Source: Chitinophagaceae bacterium (GTDB lineage: Bacteria; Bacteroidota; Bacteroidia; Chitinophagales; Chitinophagaceae). Taken from it: a DNA stretch of 64,000 nucleotides. The position numbers and the translations under genes were made by a program. The notes beneath the pieces were generated by a model, which worked only from the letters and a program-made list of their open reading frames with translations, made no database searches and was not told the origin of the DNA. The stretch is taken from the NCBI GenBank assembly GCA_947375185.1, contig CANCEU010000002.1, forward strand, positions 22,333-86,332, read 5' to 3'. Every line of letters starts with the position of its first letter. The first letter of the stretch is position 1. Positions 38,603 to 48,436 of this stretch are shown piece by piece.

Positions 38603-41600
38603 GTGAAGTATTTCTATAAAATAATTAGCTTCTTTTTATTCAGTTTGTTTGTTTGTGAAATTACAAATGCACAGACTGTTGTTTTTGATATGCACACCTC
38701 AGCTACCAATAATACTATTTGTAGAAATGAGCCCTTCACATTGTATATGACTCCATTGCAAAATATTAGGTATGTTTTTCAATATTCAGAGAATGGGGGG
38801 GCTTGGACTGATTATACTAATCTTTCCTCTGATGTTAGTGCTGGTACCGAAGTTTCGCAATCTATTACACTTGTAGCAAGTACTCAATTTAGGGTCTATT
38901 ATACAACCAATACTTCAGTTGGGTCAACACCCAATACGATTGATCCAACAGTAATAAGTATTACAGTTAATCAACTTCCTTCTATTACTACCATTACAGC
39001 GGGGACTACAACAGTTTGCCAAAACTCAGATATAACTTATGCGAATTCAACTTCAAATGGTGTTTGGACTTCAAGTAATACAGGTATTGCATCAGTTGGG
39101 TCTGCTTCAGGGATTGTGCATGGTGTAAGCCAAGGAAATGCTTTAATAAAATATACAGTTACAGATCCTGTAACGGGTTGTAAAAATCAAGATGCAAAAC
39201 CAGTTACTGTGAACCCAACTCCAATGATTGCTAGTTTTTCAGATGCAGTTTGTAGTGGAATACAATACACAGTTGTACCTAGTGGATTTGTTCCAAGTGG
39301 AACTACTTTTAATTGGGGTATGCCATCTTCGAATGCACCTAATGTTGGAGATTTGACAGGGATGGCTGCGGCTGCAACAACCACCCCGCCTAATGTAAAT
39401 ACACTTTTAACTAATAATATAAATTCAGTTATTGCCGCAACTTATACTATTACCGCTACAAAAGGAGCATGTTCAAGTGTTCCATTTAATTTAACATTAT
39501 CTGTAACACCTAGACCTTATATTGCTGATCGAGTTTATACTAGCTGTAGTGGTGCTTCTTTTACTGATGGTCCAACTAATAATGGTGGTGTAGGTGGACA
39601 TGATATCGTACCTGTCGGTATCACTTATTCATGGGCTACTCCATCTGTTCCAACTGGCATTACTAATCAAGCAAGTTCAGGAGCAGGTTCGCCAACTACT
39701 TTTAGTGGATTATTAAGAAACAGTACCAATGGTATGCTTAGTGTTACTTATTTAGTAAGTACCTATAATGCAGGATGTACAGGTTCGACATATACTGAAA
39801 CCGTAAATGTAAATCCCACCCCGCGAATTGCAGCTCAATCAGCTACCATTTGCAGCAATTCAACTTTTACTGTTGCCATCACGGATGGAGGGGCTAATTT
39901 AGTACCGGCAGGAACGACCTATTCATGGTCAGCTCCTGGTGTTGGAGGAATTAATGGATTGCAGTCTGGTAGTAATGCATCGGTTATCTCAGGAACATTA
40001 TCCAATACTACCAATTCGCCAATTTCAAATATTACATATGTGGTTACTCCAACAGCTGGCACATGTAATGGACCAACGTTTAATGTGAGTGTAACAGTGA
40101 ATCCAGTTCCTATCATTTCTGATTTAGGGCCTACACAAACAGGAAGTGGTTCTACATTTAATTTCCCAATAACAGGAAGTATTGTACCGGCCGGCACAAC
40201 TTTTACTTGGGCTATTCCTACTCAACAAACTGGATTAACAGGTGGTGCAGCTTCAGGAGTTCCAACCCCCACTTCATTAACTGGAACATTAACCAATCCT
40301 ACAGGTAATTTTTTAGACGCACTATATACCATAACGCCAACTTATTTAAATTGTACTGGAAATTCTTTTACATATACAGTAAGGGTTTATCCAAAGCCAA
40401 TCATTGGGGATAAAACACTTGCACCTATTTGTAGTGGACAAAGTTTCATAGTTACACTTTCCGATGGAGCTAATGGAGATGTTGTTCCAAGTGGGACAAG
40501 CTATAGTTGGAATGCGCCTATAATAGCGGGAATAACAGGAACGGCTACGGGGACAGCTGCACCGAGTATTAGTGGGATAGTAAATAACATTACAAATTAT
40601 CCAATAGTGGTAACATATGTGGTTACTCCTTTTGCAAATCCACAATCAGGGGATCCATTCAAAATTACATTTACGGTAAATCCATTACCGTTAAGTGCAA
40701 TAGTAGTAAATGAAAATTCTGGACTTCAACCCAATGATCAAATTATTTGTAGTAATGGAAGTGCAACTTTTTCATCAGTACCAGTTGTCGGATTGCTAAC
40801 TGATTATAATTATGCATGGGCTGTTCCAGTTGGTGCTGCGGCACCTGGAAATGTGTCTACATTTACAAGTAGTAAAGCTGGCACCTATAGTTTAAGCATT
40901 ACCAATAAAACAACTGGTTGCGTTAGTGCAGTGCAAACATCAACGAGCTTGACGGTAAATATTATTCCAAACGTAGGGAGCATAACTAGCGCGGCCAACA
41001 CTTTATGTGTTGGAGCATCTTTACAATTAAATGCTGTAGGTGATAATGCAGGTGCTTCACCCTATACCTATAATTGGACTTATCCAACTATAGCAAGCGG
41101 TTCAACTACAACTAATACTTCAACAGTAAGTTTGTCAGGAGTCTCGGCAGGGAATGGAGATATTACTTATACCCTTTTGGATCAATTAGGATGTTATTCA
41201 AATAGAAGTGCTCCTTATAATGTCACTGTATATGCAAATCCTTTACAACCAATTGTTACTCCGGTTAATGTAGTGTACGATGGCTTGGCACATCAAGTAA
41301 TTGCAAATCCTGCAGCTGCACCCGTTGGGACAGATATTGTAGAATGGTATAATGCATCTTCGGGCGGGGCAGCCGTTACTCCAGTACCTTTCATAACGAA
41401 TGTTGGAACCATTACAAAATGGGCTCAAGCTAAAAATAATACAACGGGTTGTGTAAATATAAGTAGAGCAAGTGCAACCGTTACAATCACCCAAAAAGGA
41501 TTAGTGATAAAAGCCAATGATTATCAAAAACAATATGATCGCATTGTGTATTCGGGAGGAAATGGTGTTACCTATACCGATCCGGTTACTGGTGTTGGTC

Positions 41601-43951
41601 CTGGTTTTGTGAATGGAGAAACTGCATCTGTTTTAGCAGGTACTTTGACTTATGGGGGTACTGCACAAAATAAAATTAACGCAGGGAGTTATACGATTAT
41701 TCCTGGTGGATTAACTTCTTCTAATTACAATATTAGTTTTGTAGCGGGTACTTTAACCATTACTCAAAAAACAATTAGTATTTCAGGGGCAACGGTGCAG
41801 GATAAAACATATGATGCTACTGATGTTGCAAATTTGAGTGGAGGATCGCTGTCGGGTCTTATACTTGCAGATTTACCAAATGTAACTTTAAATAGATTTG
41901 CAAAATTCTCTTCAAAAAATGTAGGGTCTAATTTAGTAATCACATCAACAAGTACTTTATCAGGACCAGCTGCACCTAATTATACTTTAGATCAAACCTT
42001 AAATGTGACTGCAAGTATTATTGCAAAACATATTAATGCAATTGGTGTAATTACTGCAGATAAAATTTATGATGGAACTACTGCCGCGAATGTTTCAGGG
42101 GGTGGATTTATTACGGCAATAGCACCTGGCGCCGGTACAAGCAGCGATAAAACTCCATATATCAATGATAATATACAATTAGCTACTTCAGGATTTTTTG
42201 CTTCTAAGAATGCTGGAAATAATATTGCAATTACTTCCACTTCTACAATTACAGGAACGGACAAGGATAATTATATTTTAGATCAACCTTCTTTAACAGC
42301 AAGAAACATTACGCCTAAGACACTAAGGATGACGGGACTCGTGGTGAGTGCGCCAAAAATATATGATGCTACAATTGTTGCATCTGTCTCTGGCACGCCT
42401 GCATTATTTACGAGCGAAGCGGCAGGTACTGGTAGTGTATTGGATGGTAATCCATACACGAATGATATTGTATCAATTACAGGAACACCCATTGGGACAT
42501 ACAATTCAAAAGATGTTGCCACTGCAACTAGTGTGGGCTTTAGTGGATTAAGTTTAACAGGAGGTAATGCTGGAAATTATACTTTTGAAATACAATCAGC
42601 GGTGTCTTCAAGTATTTTAGCAAAGCGTTTGACCATGTTTGGATTAAGCGCGCCAGCTTCAAAAGGGTATGATGGTAATACAAGTTCCATTGTAAATGGA
42701 ACAGCTCAATTGCAAAATGCTGAAAATCCAAATACTGGCTCAACATCAGACGGTAAACCTTATACAGGCGATAATGTTGTAATTACGGGTACGCCTATTG
42801 GTAATTATAATAGTAAAAGTGTTGCGTTGGCTTCAAATGTTTCGTTTAGTGGACTTTCCTTAGGAGGTAGCCAAGCTTCTAATTATACATTGTCTATACA
42901 AGGAAGTGTGGCTTCTATTATTACACCACAAAATATTAATGTGGTAGCTGATGCACAGACTAAAACATATGGCAACTCGGATCCTGTATTCACTTATGTG
43001 CACGATCCTTTGGTAGCAGGTGATAGCTTTACGGGGGTATTATCAAGAGCTACAGGCGAAAATGTTGGAGTGTATCAAATTAATATAGGGTCGCTAAGTT
43101 TAGGGACTAACTATACTTTAACTTTTGTTCCGAATAATCTAACAATAACAAAAGCAAGCTTAACCATTCTTCCCGATGTGATTAATAGAACCTATGGGGA
43201 CGCGCCATTACCAACTGTAATTACTACTGGTAATTTTAAGGTGATTGGTTTGCAAAACGGTGAAATAATTAGTTCTATTACTTTAACATTGCCAACAGGT
43301 CCAGGCAGTGGAAATGATGTAATAGATGGAGCGGGTAATTATATTGGAGTAGCTAAAGCAAGTTTGCCTATTACAGGGACAATTGATTTAGCTAACTATC
43401 AAATTGTATTTTACAATGCTGATATAATTGTAGGTAAATATCCAATTACTATTACCGCTGATCCAAAACAAAAAAGAAAATCACAATTTGATCCTGCATT
43501 TACTTATCAGGTTTCAAGACCTTTGGTGAATGGGGATATAATCACAGGTACATTAACACGCGAAGCAGGAGAAGAGGTTGGGTTTTATAAAATCTTACAA
43601 GGCAGTTTAGCAATTAGCGACAACTATGATATTAATTATTTATCAGCCGATTTAGAAATATTAACAATTGAAAGAGTATTTGTTATTCCAAATGCGTTTA
43701 CGCCAAATAATGACGGGTTAAATGATCTCCTTAAAGTAATGCACAATTCAACCATCGTTTCAATCAATTATTTTAAAATATTTAATAGAGCTGGGAAACA
43801 AATATTTGATACAAAAGATATTAATGAAGGCTGGGATGGAAAAATTAATGGAAGTATTGCCGACGCTGATGCTTATTATTGGATTCTTGAATATAATACT
43901 TGGGATAATAAAGTTTTTAAAGTAAAGGGAAGCACACTTCTTGTTAAATAA
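38603..43951 (+). CDS. Giant secreted adhesin: PKD-like repeats, YDG/MBG-type domains, C-terminal gliding-motility (CHU_C-like, T9SS) domain; GTG start
   Basis: Signal peptide MKYFYKIISFFLFSLFVCEITNAQ, tandem C-SG...VP.GT.Y.W repeats, KxYDGT/KTYG modules, C-term FVIPNAFTPNNDGLNDLLKV...NRAGKQIFDTKDINEGWDGKINGSIADADAYYWILEY. Confidence 0.92.
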   Translation: MKYFYKIISFFLFSLFVCEITNAQTVVFDMHTSATNNTICRNEPFTLYMTPLQNIRYVFQYSENGGAWTDYTNLSSDVSAGTEVSQSITLVASTQFRVYYTTNTSVGSTPNTIDPTVISITVNQLPSITTITAGTTTVCQNSDITYANSTSNGVWTSSNTGIASVGSASGIVHGVSQGNALIKYTVTDPVTGCKNQDAKPVTVNPTPMIASFSDAVCSGIQYTVVPSGFVPSGTTFNWGMPSSNAPNVGDLTGMAAAATTTPPNVNTLLTNNINSVIAATYTITATKGACSSVPFNLTLSVTPRPYIADRVYTSCSGASFTDGPTNNGGVGGHDIVPVGITYSWATPSVPTGITNQASSGAGSPTTFSGLLRNSTNGMLSVTYLVSTYNAGCTGSTYTETVNVNPTPRIAAQSATICSNSTFTVAITDGGANLVPAGTTYSWSAPGVGGINGLQSGSNASVISGTLSNTTNSPISNITYVVTPTAGTCNGPTFNVSVTVNPVPIISDLGPTQTGSGSTFNFPITGSIVPAGTTFTWAIPTQQTGLTGGAASGVPTPTSLTGTLTNPTGNFLDALYTITPTYLNCTGNSFTYTVRVYPKPIIGDKTLAPICSGQSFIVTLSDGANGDVVPSGTSYSWNAPIIAGITGTATGTAAPSISGIVNNITNYPIVVTYVVTPFANPQSGDPFKITFTVNPLPLSAIVVNENSGLQPNDQIICSNGSATFSSVPVVGLLTDYNYAWAVPVGAAAPGNVSTFTSSKAGTYSLSITNKTTGCVSAVQTSTSLTVNIIPNVGSITSAANTLCVGASLQLNAVGDNAGASPYTYNWTYPTIASGSTTTNTSTVSLSGVSAGNGDITYTLLDQLGCYSNRSAPYNVTVYANPLQPIVTPVNVVYDGLAHQVIANPAAAPVGTDIVEWYNASSGGAAVTPVPFITNVGTITKWAQAKNNTTGCVNISRASATVTITQKGLVIKANDYQKQYDRIVYSGGNGVTYTDPVTGVGPGFVNGETASVLAGTLTYGGTAQNKINAGSYTIIPGGLTSSNYNISFVAGTLTITQKTISISGATVQDKTYDATDVANLSGGSLSGLILADLPNVTLNRFAKFSSKNVGSNLVITSTSTLSGPAAPNYTLDQTLNVTASIIAKHINAIGVITADKIYDGTTAANVSGGGFITAIAPGAGTSSDKTPYINDNIQLATSGFFASKNAGNNIAITSTSTITGTDKDNYILDQPSLTARNITPKTLRMTGLVVSAPKIYDATIVASVSGTPALFTSEAAGTGSVLDGNPYTNDIVSITGTPIGTYNSKDVATATSVGFSGLSLTGGNAGNYTFEIQSAVSSSILAKRLTMFGLSAPASKGYDGNTSSIVNGTAQLQNAENPNTGSTSDGKPYTGDNVVITGTPIGNYNSKSVALASNVSFSGLSLGGSQASNYTLSIQGSVASIITPQNINVVADAQTKTYGNSDPVFTYVHDPLVAGDSFTGVLSRATGENVGVYQINIGSLSLGTNYTLTFVPNNLTITKASLTILPDVINRTYGDAPLPTVITTGNFKVIGLQNGEIISSITLTLPTGPGSGNDVIDGAGNYIGVAKASLPITGTIDLANYQIVFYNADIIVGKYPITITADPKQKRKSQFDPAFTYQVSRPLVNGDIITGTLTREAGEEVGFYKILQGSLAISDNYDINYLSADLEILTIERVFVIPNAFTPNNDGLNDLLKVMHNSTIVSINYFKIFNRAGKQIFDTKDINEGWDGKINGSIADADAYYWILEYNTWDNKVFKVKGSTLLVK

Positions 43952-43956
43952 TTAAT

Positions 43957-44955
43957 TTGAAAAAATACCCTATCATATTATTTTCTGTTTTGCTACTATC
44001 GATTGTAAGTAATGCTCAGGATATTGTTTTGTCACAACCATTTGTGTCGAATCAATTTTTTGGACCAGCTGGTGTTGGGAATGGTATGTACACTAGTAGG
44101 ATACAAGGAAATATTAAGGAGCAAATGATTGATGGAGATAATCTTTACAGAACAATTGTTGTAGGCTATGATACAAGATTTGAGCCTGCAGAAAATACTA
44201 AAAACTTTTTAGGAATAGGGGGGCATATTATGTCAGACCAAGTTATGAATGGTGCAATGAAAAGTAATTTCGTAGCGCTTGATTTAGCTTATCATATTTT
44301 TCTTGATAATAGATTGTATAAAGATTTATCAGTTGGATTAGGGACTGTATTTGCGCAAACCACTTTGGATAAGTCTAATTTAAGGTTTGCTGATCAATAT
44401 GATCTTGCAGCAGGATATACAGGTAATGCATCCATGGAAAATTTAATACCTTATCCTTCTTCATTTTCTGCAAATGCAGGTGTCCTGTATACTAAACATA
44501 GTGACGAATCATTTTTGCAAACAGGTGGAACGGCCCTATTTTTTACTAAGCCGAACTTAACATATGCATTAACTAATACTGCGCCAGAAACCAAGTATAG
44601 AATTTTTGTAAATGCAGAAACTCCATTTTTTGCCGATTATACATTGGCATTTCATGGTAATTTCTTAAATAGAAAAGCTGGAAATCAATTTTATATAGGT
44701 GCTTCTTTAGGGGTTCCGCTCACCAATTATATGGATGAGGTAAAACGAATTTATTTTGGATGTTATTATAGAAATCAAGAGGCAGTAGTGCCAACAATCT
44801 CATTTATTTCTGATAAATATGTTGTTGGATTAAGTTATGATATTTATAATCCAAATATAACTGGAGCAAATCTTAAATTAAGTAGTTTGGAGTTATCTCT
44901 TTCAACATCTTTTGGCTCAAAGAAGACCAATTTATTTAGAACCATTTTTGACTAG
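43957..44955 (+). CDS. PorP/SprF-like type IX secretion outer-membrane protein; TTG start
   Basis: MKKYPIILFSVLLLSIVSNAQDIVLSQPFVSNQFFGPAGVGNG...beta-rich; directly after an adhesin with a CHU_C-like CTD. Confidence 0.88.
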   Translation: MKKYPIILFSVLLLSIVSNAQDIVLSQPFVSNQFFGPAGVGNGMYTSRIQGNIKEQMIDGDNLYRTIVVGYDTRFEPAENTKNFLGIGGHIMSDQVMNGAMKSNFVALDLAYHIFLDNRLYKDLSVGLGTVFAQTTLDKSNLRFADQYDLAAGYTGNASMENLIPYPSSFSANAGVLYTKHSDESFLQTGGTALFFTKPNLTYALTNTAPETKYRIFVNAETPFFADYTLAFHGNFLNRKAGNQFYIGASLGVPLTNYMDEVKRIYFGCYYRNQEAVVPTISFISDKYVVGLSYDIYNPNITGANLKLSSLELSLSTSFGSKKTNLFRTIFD

Positions 44956-44984
44956 TTGACTAGTTGGGTTTTGTGTTAGTGAAC

Positions 44985-45434
44985 TTAGAAATCTATAGAA
45001 CAGTTTACCCATTCAGGATCAAATCCACTATTGTATTTTCGGTAAAAATTTAAAGCAGGTTCATTCCAATCCAATGCTTGCCAATTCATGCCCTTGAAGT
45101 TTTTTGCTTTTGCTTCTTTAATCAATGCATCAAATAATAAACTTCCTATTTTATTGCCACGCATTTTTTCTGATACGACTAAATCCTCTAAATACATTCT
45201 TTGGCCTTTCCATGTAGAGTAACGAATATAATATAAGGCCATGCCTTCCACTTTCCCGTTTACTTCCGCCACAAGTGCCCACCAAACAGGTTGAGCGCCA
45301 AAACCACTTTCTACAAAATGTTCAAATGAGACCACTACTTGCTCTGGTGCTTTTTCATACAATGCCAACTCGTGAATTAAGCCCATCATGCTTTCGCAAT
45401 CTTCTTTTTTAGCAGCGCGTATTTTTATCTCCAT
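44985..45434 (-). CDS. GNAT family N-acetyltransferase
   Basis: IRAAKKEDCESMMGLIHELALYEKAPEQV and YLEDLVVSEKMRGNKIGSLLFDALIKEA. Confidence 0.92.
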   Translation of the reverse strand: MEIKIRAAKKEDCESMMGLIHELALYEKAPEQVVVSFEHFVESGFGAQPVWWALVAEVNGKVEGMALYYIRYSTWKGQRMYLEDLVVSEKMRGNKIGSLLFDALIKEAKAKNFKGMNWQALDWNEPALNFYRKYNSGFDPEWVNCSIDF

Positions 45435-45460
45435 AATAATTTGTAAAGGGTAATTAATTT

Positions 45461-46693
45461 TTATGATTGCGCTTTTGCAAGTGCTTGTGCAAGGTCAGCT
45501 TCCAAGTCCTCGATATTTTCAATGCCTACACTCATTCTAATTAATCCATCAGTAATGCCATATTTTTCACGCTCCAATTTTGGGATAGACATATGGGTCA
45601 TACTTGCAGGGTGCGAAACCAAAGTATCAACGGTGCCTAAAGAAACGGCTCTGGTACAAACCTCAACAGCATTAATAAATTTCTTACCTGCTTCAATGCC
45701 ACCTTTTAATTCAAAACTAATTAAGGGTGAGTGTTGCTTCATTTGTTTGGTTGCAATTGCATGATGAGGATGTGATGCAAATCCCGTATAGTTAACATGT
45801 GCAATGGCAGGATGAGCATTTAAATAGTTGGCTACTTTTTCGGCATTGCTGCAATGTTTTTCCATTCTCAGCTCAAGTGTTTTCATGCCTTGAATTAATA
45901 AATATGCATCAAATGCGTTACTATTTCCACCTAATAAAACATGCCACTTCCAAACCTTAGTATGCATTAATTCCAAATCTTTCCCAAGCAATACCCCATG
46001 TAATGCGCTTCCATGACCGTTTAAAAATTTAGTTGCAGAGTGAAATACAAAATCTGCGCCTAATGCAAATGGTTGTTGTAAGTAGGGAGTTGCAACTGTG
46101 TTGTCTACCGAAACTTTTACACCATGTGCATGTGCAATTTTGCAAATTGATTCAATGTCAACGCACTGTAATGTAGGATTTGCAGGCGTTTCTAAATGTA
46201 TCAGTTTTGTAGAAGGATTTTCTTTTAAGGTGGTTAATAATAAATTTTCATCGTGAATGTCAATCAGTATTACTTTTACACCAGTCTCATTCAACACTTT
46301 TTGCATGAGTTCTTGAGAGCCCCCATACAAAGAGTAATGAGAAATTAATGTATCTCCCGCACTCAAGTTGCTGAAAAATAGTGTGGTCATTGCCGCTTGA
46401 CCACTAGCGTGTAATAATGCTTTCACTTGAAGTGGTGCGCCATTGTCATCGGTTAAACCTCTTGCCTCAAGTGCTTCAATGGTTTGTTCCGCTGCAGTGA
46501 AGGTTGGGTTTCCCCAACGAGTATATAATCTTGTTTTATCGTCTCCTTTAAATCTTTCCATGCCTTCCTCTGCGGATCCAAATGTAAAAGTGGAAGTTGC
46601 GTATATTGGTGTTGTATGAGAAAAATTATCGTTCTCATGGTTAGCTGTATGTAAAGTGATAGTGCTAACGCCTTTAAAATTTTTCTTTCCCAT
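45461..46693 (-). CDS. Trans-sulfuration PLP-dependent enzyme (cystathionine gamma-synthase / methionine gamma-lyase family)
   Basis: SGQAAMTTLFFSNLSAGDTLI, SVDNTVATPYLQQPFALGADFVFHSATKFLNGHG, RMSVGIENIEDLEADLAQAL. Confidence 0.93.
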   Translation of the reverse strand: MGKKNFKGVSTITLHTANHENDNFSHTTPIYATSTFTFGSAEEGMERFKGDDKTRLYTRWGNPTFTAAEQTIEALEARGLTDDNGAPLQVKALLHASGQAAMTTLFFSNLSAGDTLISHYSLYGGSQELMQKVLNETGVKVILIDIHDENLLLTTLKENPSTKLIHLETPANPTLQCVDIESICKIAHAHGVKVSVDNTVATPYLQQPFALGADFVFHSATKFLNGHGSALHGVLLGKDLELMHTKVWKWHVLLGGNSNAFDAYLLIQGMKTLELRMEKHCSNAEKVANYLNAHPAIAHVNYTGFASHPHHAIATKQMKQHSPLISFELKGGIEAGKKFINAVEVCTRAVSLGTVDTLVSHPASMTHMSIPKLEREKYGITDGLIRMSVGIENIEDLEADLAQALAKAQS

Positions 46694-46732
46694 AATATGC
46701 CAAATTGATTGAATGTAATGTAAGTAATTAAT

Positions 46733-47725
46733 TTAGTAAGCCCATTTAATCCAAGCTGCACCCCAAGTAAAACCACCTCCAAATGCTGCTAAAATTAAAT
46801 TATCACCTTTCTTTAGTTGAGATTCCCATTCCCATAAACACAATGGAATGGTTGCTGCAGTTGTATTTCCGTATTTTTGAATATTGATCATTACCTTTTC
46901 TTTTGGAATACCCGCGCGATTCGCAGTAGCATCAATAATTCTTAAGTTTGCTTGATGCGGTACCAACCAAGTAATATCATCTCCTGTTAACTTATGTTTT
47001 TCTAATAGTTCAGCAGTTACATCAGCCATGCCTTTGACAGCAAATTTAAATACAGGTTGTCCATCTTGAAATGCATAATGCTCCTTCGCCATCACTGTTT
47101 CAACACTCGCAGGTTTTAAGCTTCCACCAGCTTTAATATGCAAGTAATCTCTACCGCTTCCATCACTTTTTAAAATGGCATCTTGAAATCCATTTTCGTC
47201 CATACTTGGTTCTAGTAAAACAGCACCTGCTCCGTCACCAAAAATAATACAAGTAGCTCGGTCAGTATAGTCAATAATAGAACTCATTTTGTCCACGCCA
47301 ATCACTAATACTTTTTTATATCTTCCACCCTCAATAAAAGAGGCACCTGTATTTAAAGCAAAAAGAAATCCACTACATGCTGCACCTAAGTCAAAGCCAA
47401 ATGCATTTTTTGCGCCAATTTTATCACCAATAATATTTGCAGTGGCCGGAAATACCATATCAGGTGTAACGGTTGCGCAAATAATACAGTCAATATCTAA
47501 AGGGTCTAACTTTTTTTTGCGTAGAATTTCCTCTACGGCTTTCACTGCCATATCCGAGCTTGCTTTACCTGGCTCTCTCAAAATTCTTCTTTCTGAAATA
47601 CCTGTTCGGGAACGAATCCACTCATCGTTGGTATCCACCATTTTTTCAAGGTCAAAATTGGTCAATTTGGTCTCTGGTACATATCCACCAACTGCTGTAA
47701 TTGCTGCTTTAACTATTTGTGACAT
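46733..47725 (-). CDS. fabH: Beta-ketoacyl-ACP synthase III
   Basis: [54 protein letters not shown]. Confidence 0.95.
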   Translation of the reverse strand: MSQIVKAAITAVGGYVPETKLTNFDLEKMVDTNDEWIRSRTGISERRILREPGKASSDMAVKAVEEILRKKKLDPLDIDCIICATVTPDMVFPATANIIGDKIGAKNAFGFDLGAACSGFLFALNTGASFIEGGRYKKVLVIGVDKMSSIIDYTDRATCIIFGDGAGAVLLEPSMDENGFQDAILKSDGSGRDYLHIKAGGSLKPASVETVMAKEHYAFQDGQPVFKFAVKGMADVTAELLEKHKLTGDDITWLVPHQANLRIIDATANRAGIPKEKVMINIQKYGNTTAATIPLCLWEWESQLKKGDNLILAAFGGGFTWGAAWIKWAY

Positions 47726-47809
47726 ATTTGCTTTATTAGTTTGGCCTACAAATATCTTAAATTTTGTCTAAGATTGGGGTTAAAAGTCCATTTTTCATGA
47801 CTTATGCGT

Positions 47810-47817
47810 TAATTTTG
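47810..47817 (+). promoter_or_regulatory. Bacteroidetes -7 element TAATTTTG upstream of ruvA
   Basis: Exact TAnnTTTG, 7 nt before ATG 47825. Confidence 0.55.
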
Positions 47818-47824
47818 AGCACTT

Positions 47825-48418
47825 ATGATCGCATTTTTAAGAGGTAGTTTTGTACAAGTAACCCCAGCTAAATTAATGGTAGATGTGGGGGGTGTTGGAT
47901 ATGAAGTAAATATTAGTTTACATACTTATGAATCCATTTCAAAAATGGAGAAAGGGCAGCTGCATACTTATTTGCATATTACTGAAAATGCACAAGTTCT
48001 TTTTGGATTTTATGAGTTACAAGAAAAAGAATTGTTTTTGCACCTAATTAGTGTTTCAGGTGTTGGCGCTACTACGGCAAGAATGATGTTATCTGGTATG
48101 CGGCCCGATGAAATTATTCGTGCCATCGTTCAAGGTGATGCGAGACAATTAGAAGCGATAAAAGGAATTGGGAAAAAATCTGCAGAGCGATTGGTATTGG
48201 AGCTAAAGGATAAGCTTTCAAAAATTAGCATGAACAATAATCCATTAGGAGGATTTGCAGTTGTGCAAGAAAATCCACATCAAGATGCTATTCAAGCTTT
48301 GATTGCTTTGGGAATACAAAAAGCTGTTGCAGAAAAAGCAGTGGATAAGACGATAAAGTCTGAAGGTGCTGGATTGGCTTTGGAATCGCTTATTAAGTTG
48401 GCACTTAAGAATTGTTAA
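47825..48418 (+). CDS. ruvA: Holliday junction branch migration protein RuvA
   Basis: MIAFLRGSFVQVTPAKLMVDVGGVGYEVNIS, HhH LISVSGVGATTARMML, IKGIGKKSAERLVLELKDKL. Confidence 0.96.
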   Translation: MIAFLRGSFVQVTPAKLMVDVGGVGYEVNISLHTYESISKMEKGQLHTYLHITENAQVLFGFYELQEKELFLHLISVSGVGATTARMMLSGMRPDEIIRAIVQGDARQLEAIKGIGKKSAERLVLELKDKLSKISMNNNPLGGFAVVQENPHQDAIQALIALGIQKAVAEKAVDKTIKSEGAGLALESLIKLALKNC

Positions 48419-48436
48419 TCAATAATTAATTTTTCA

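Noticed and set aside
40346-40645. Cys/Tyr/Ser-rich antisense ORF (99 aa) and others within the adhesin gene
   Set aside because: Shadow ORFs of the repetitive Thr/Asn/Gly-rich sense frame; composition is not protein-like.
38603-43951. Possible CRISPR or DNA-level tandem repeat array in the adhesin
   Set aside because: Repeats are at protein-domain level (about 100 aa, divergent at DNA level); no regularly spaced short identical repeats.
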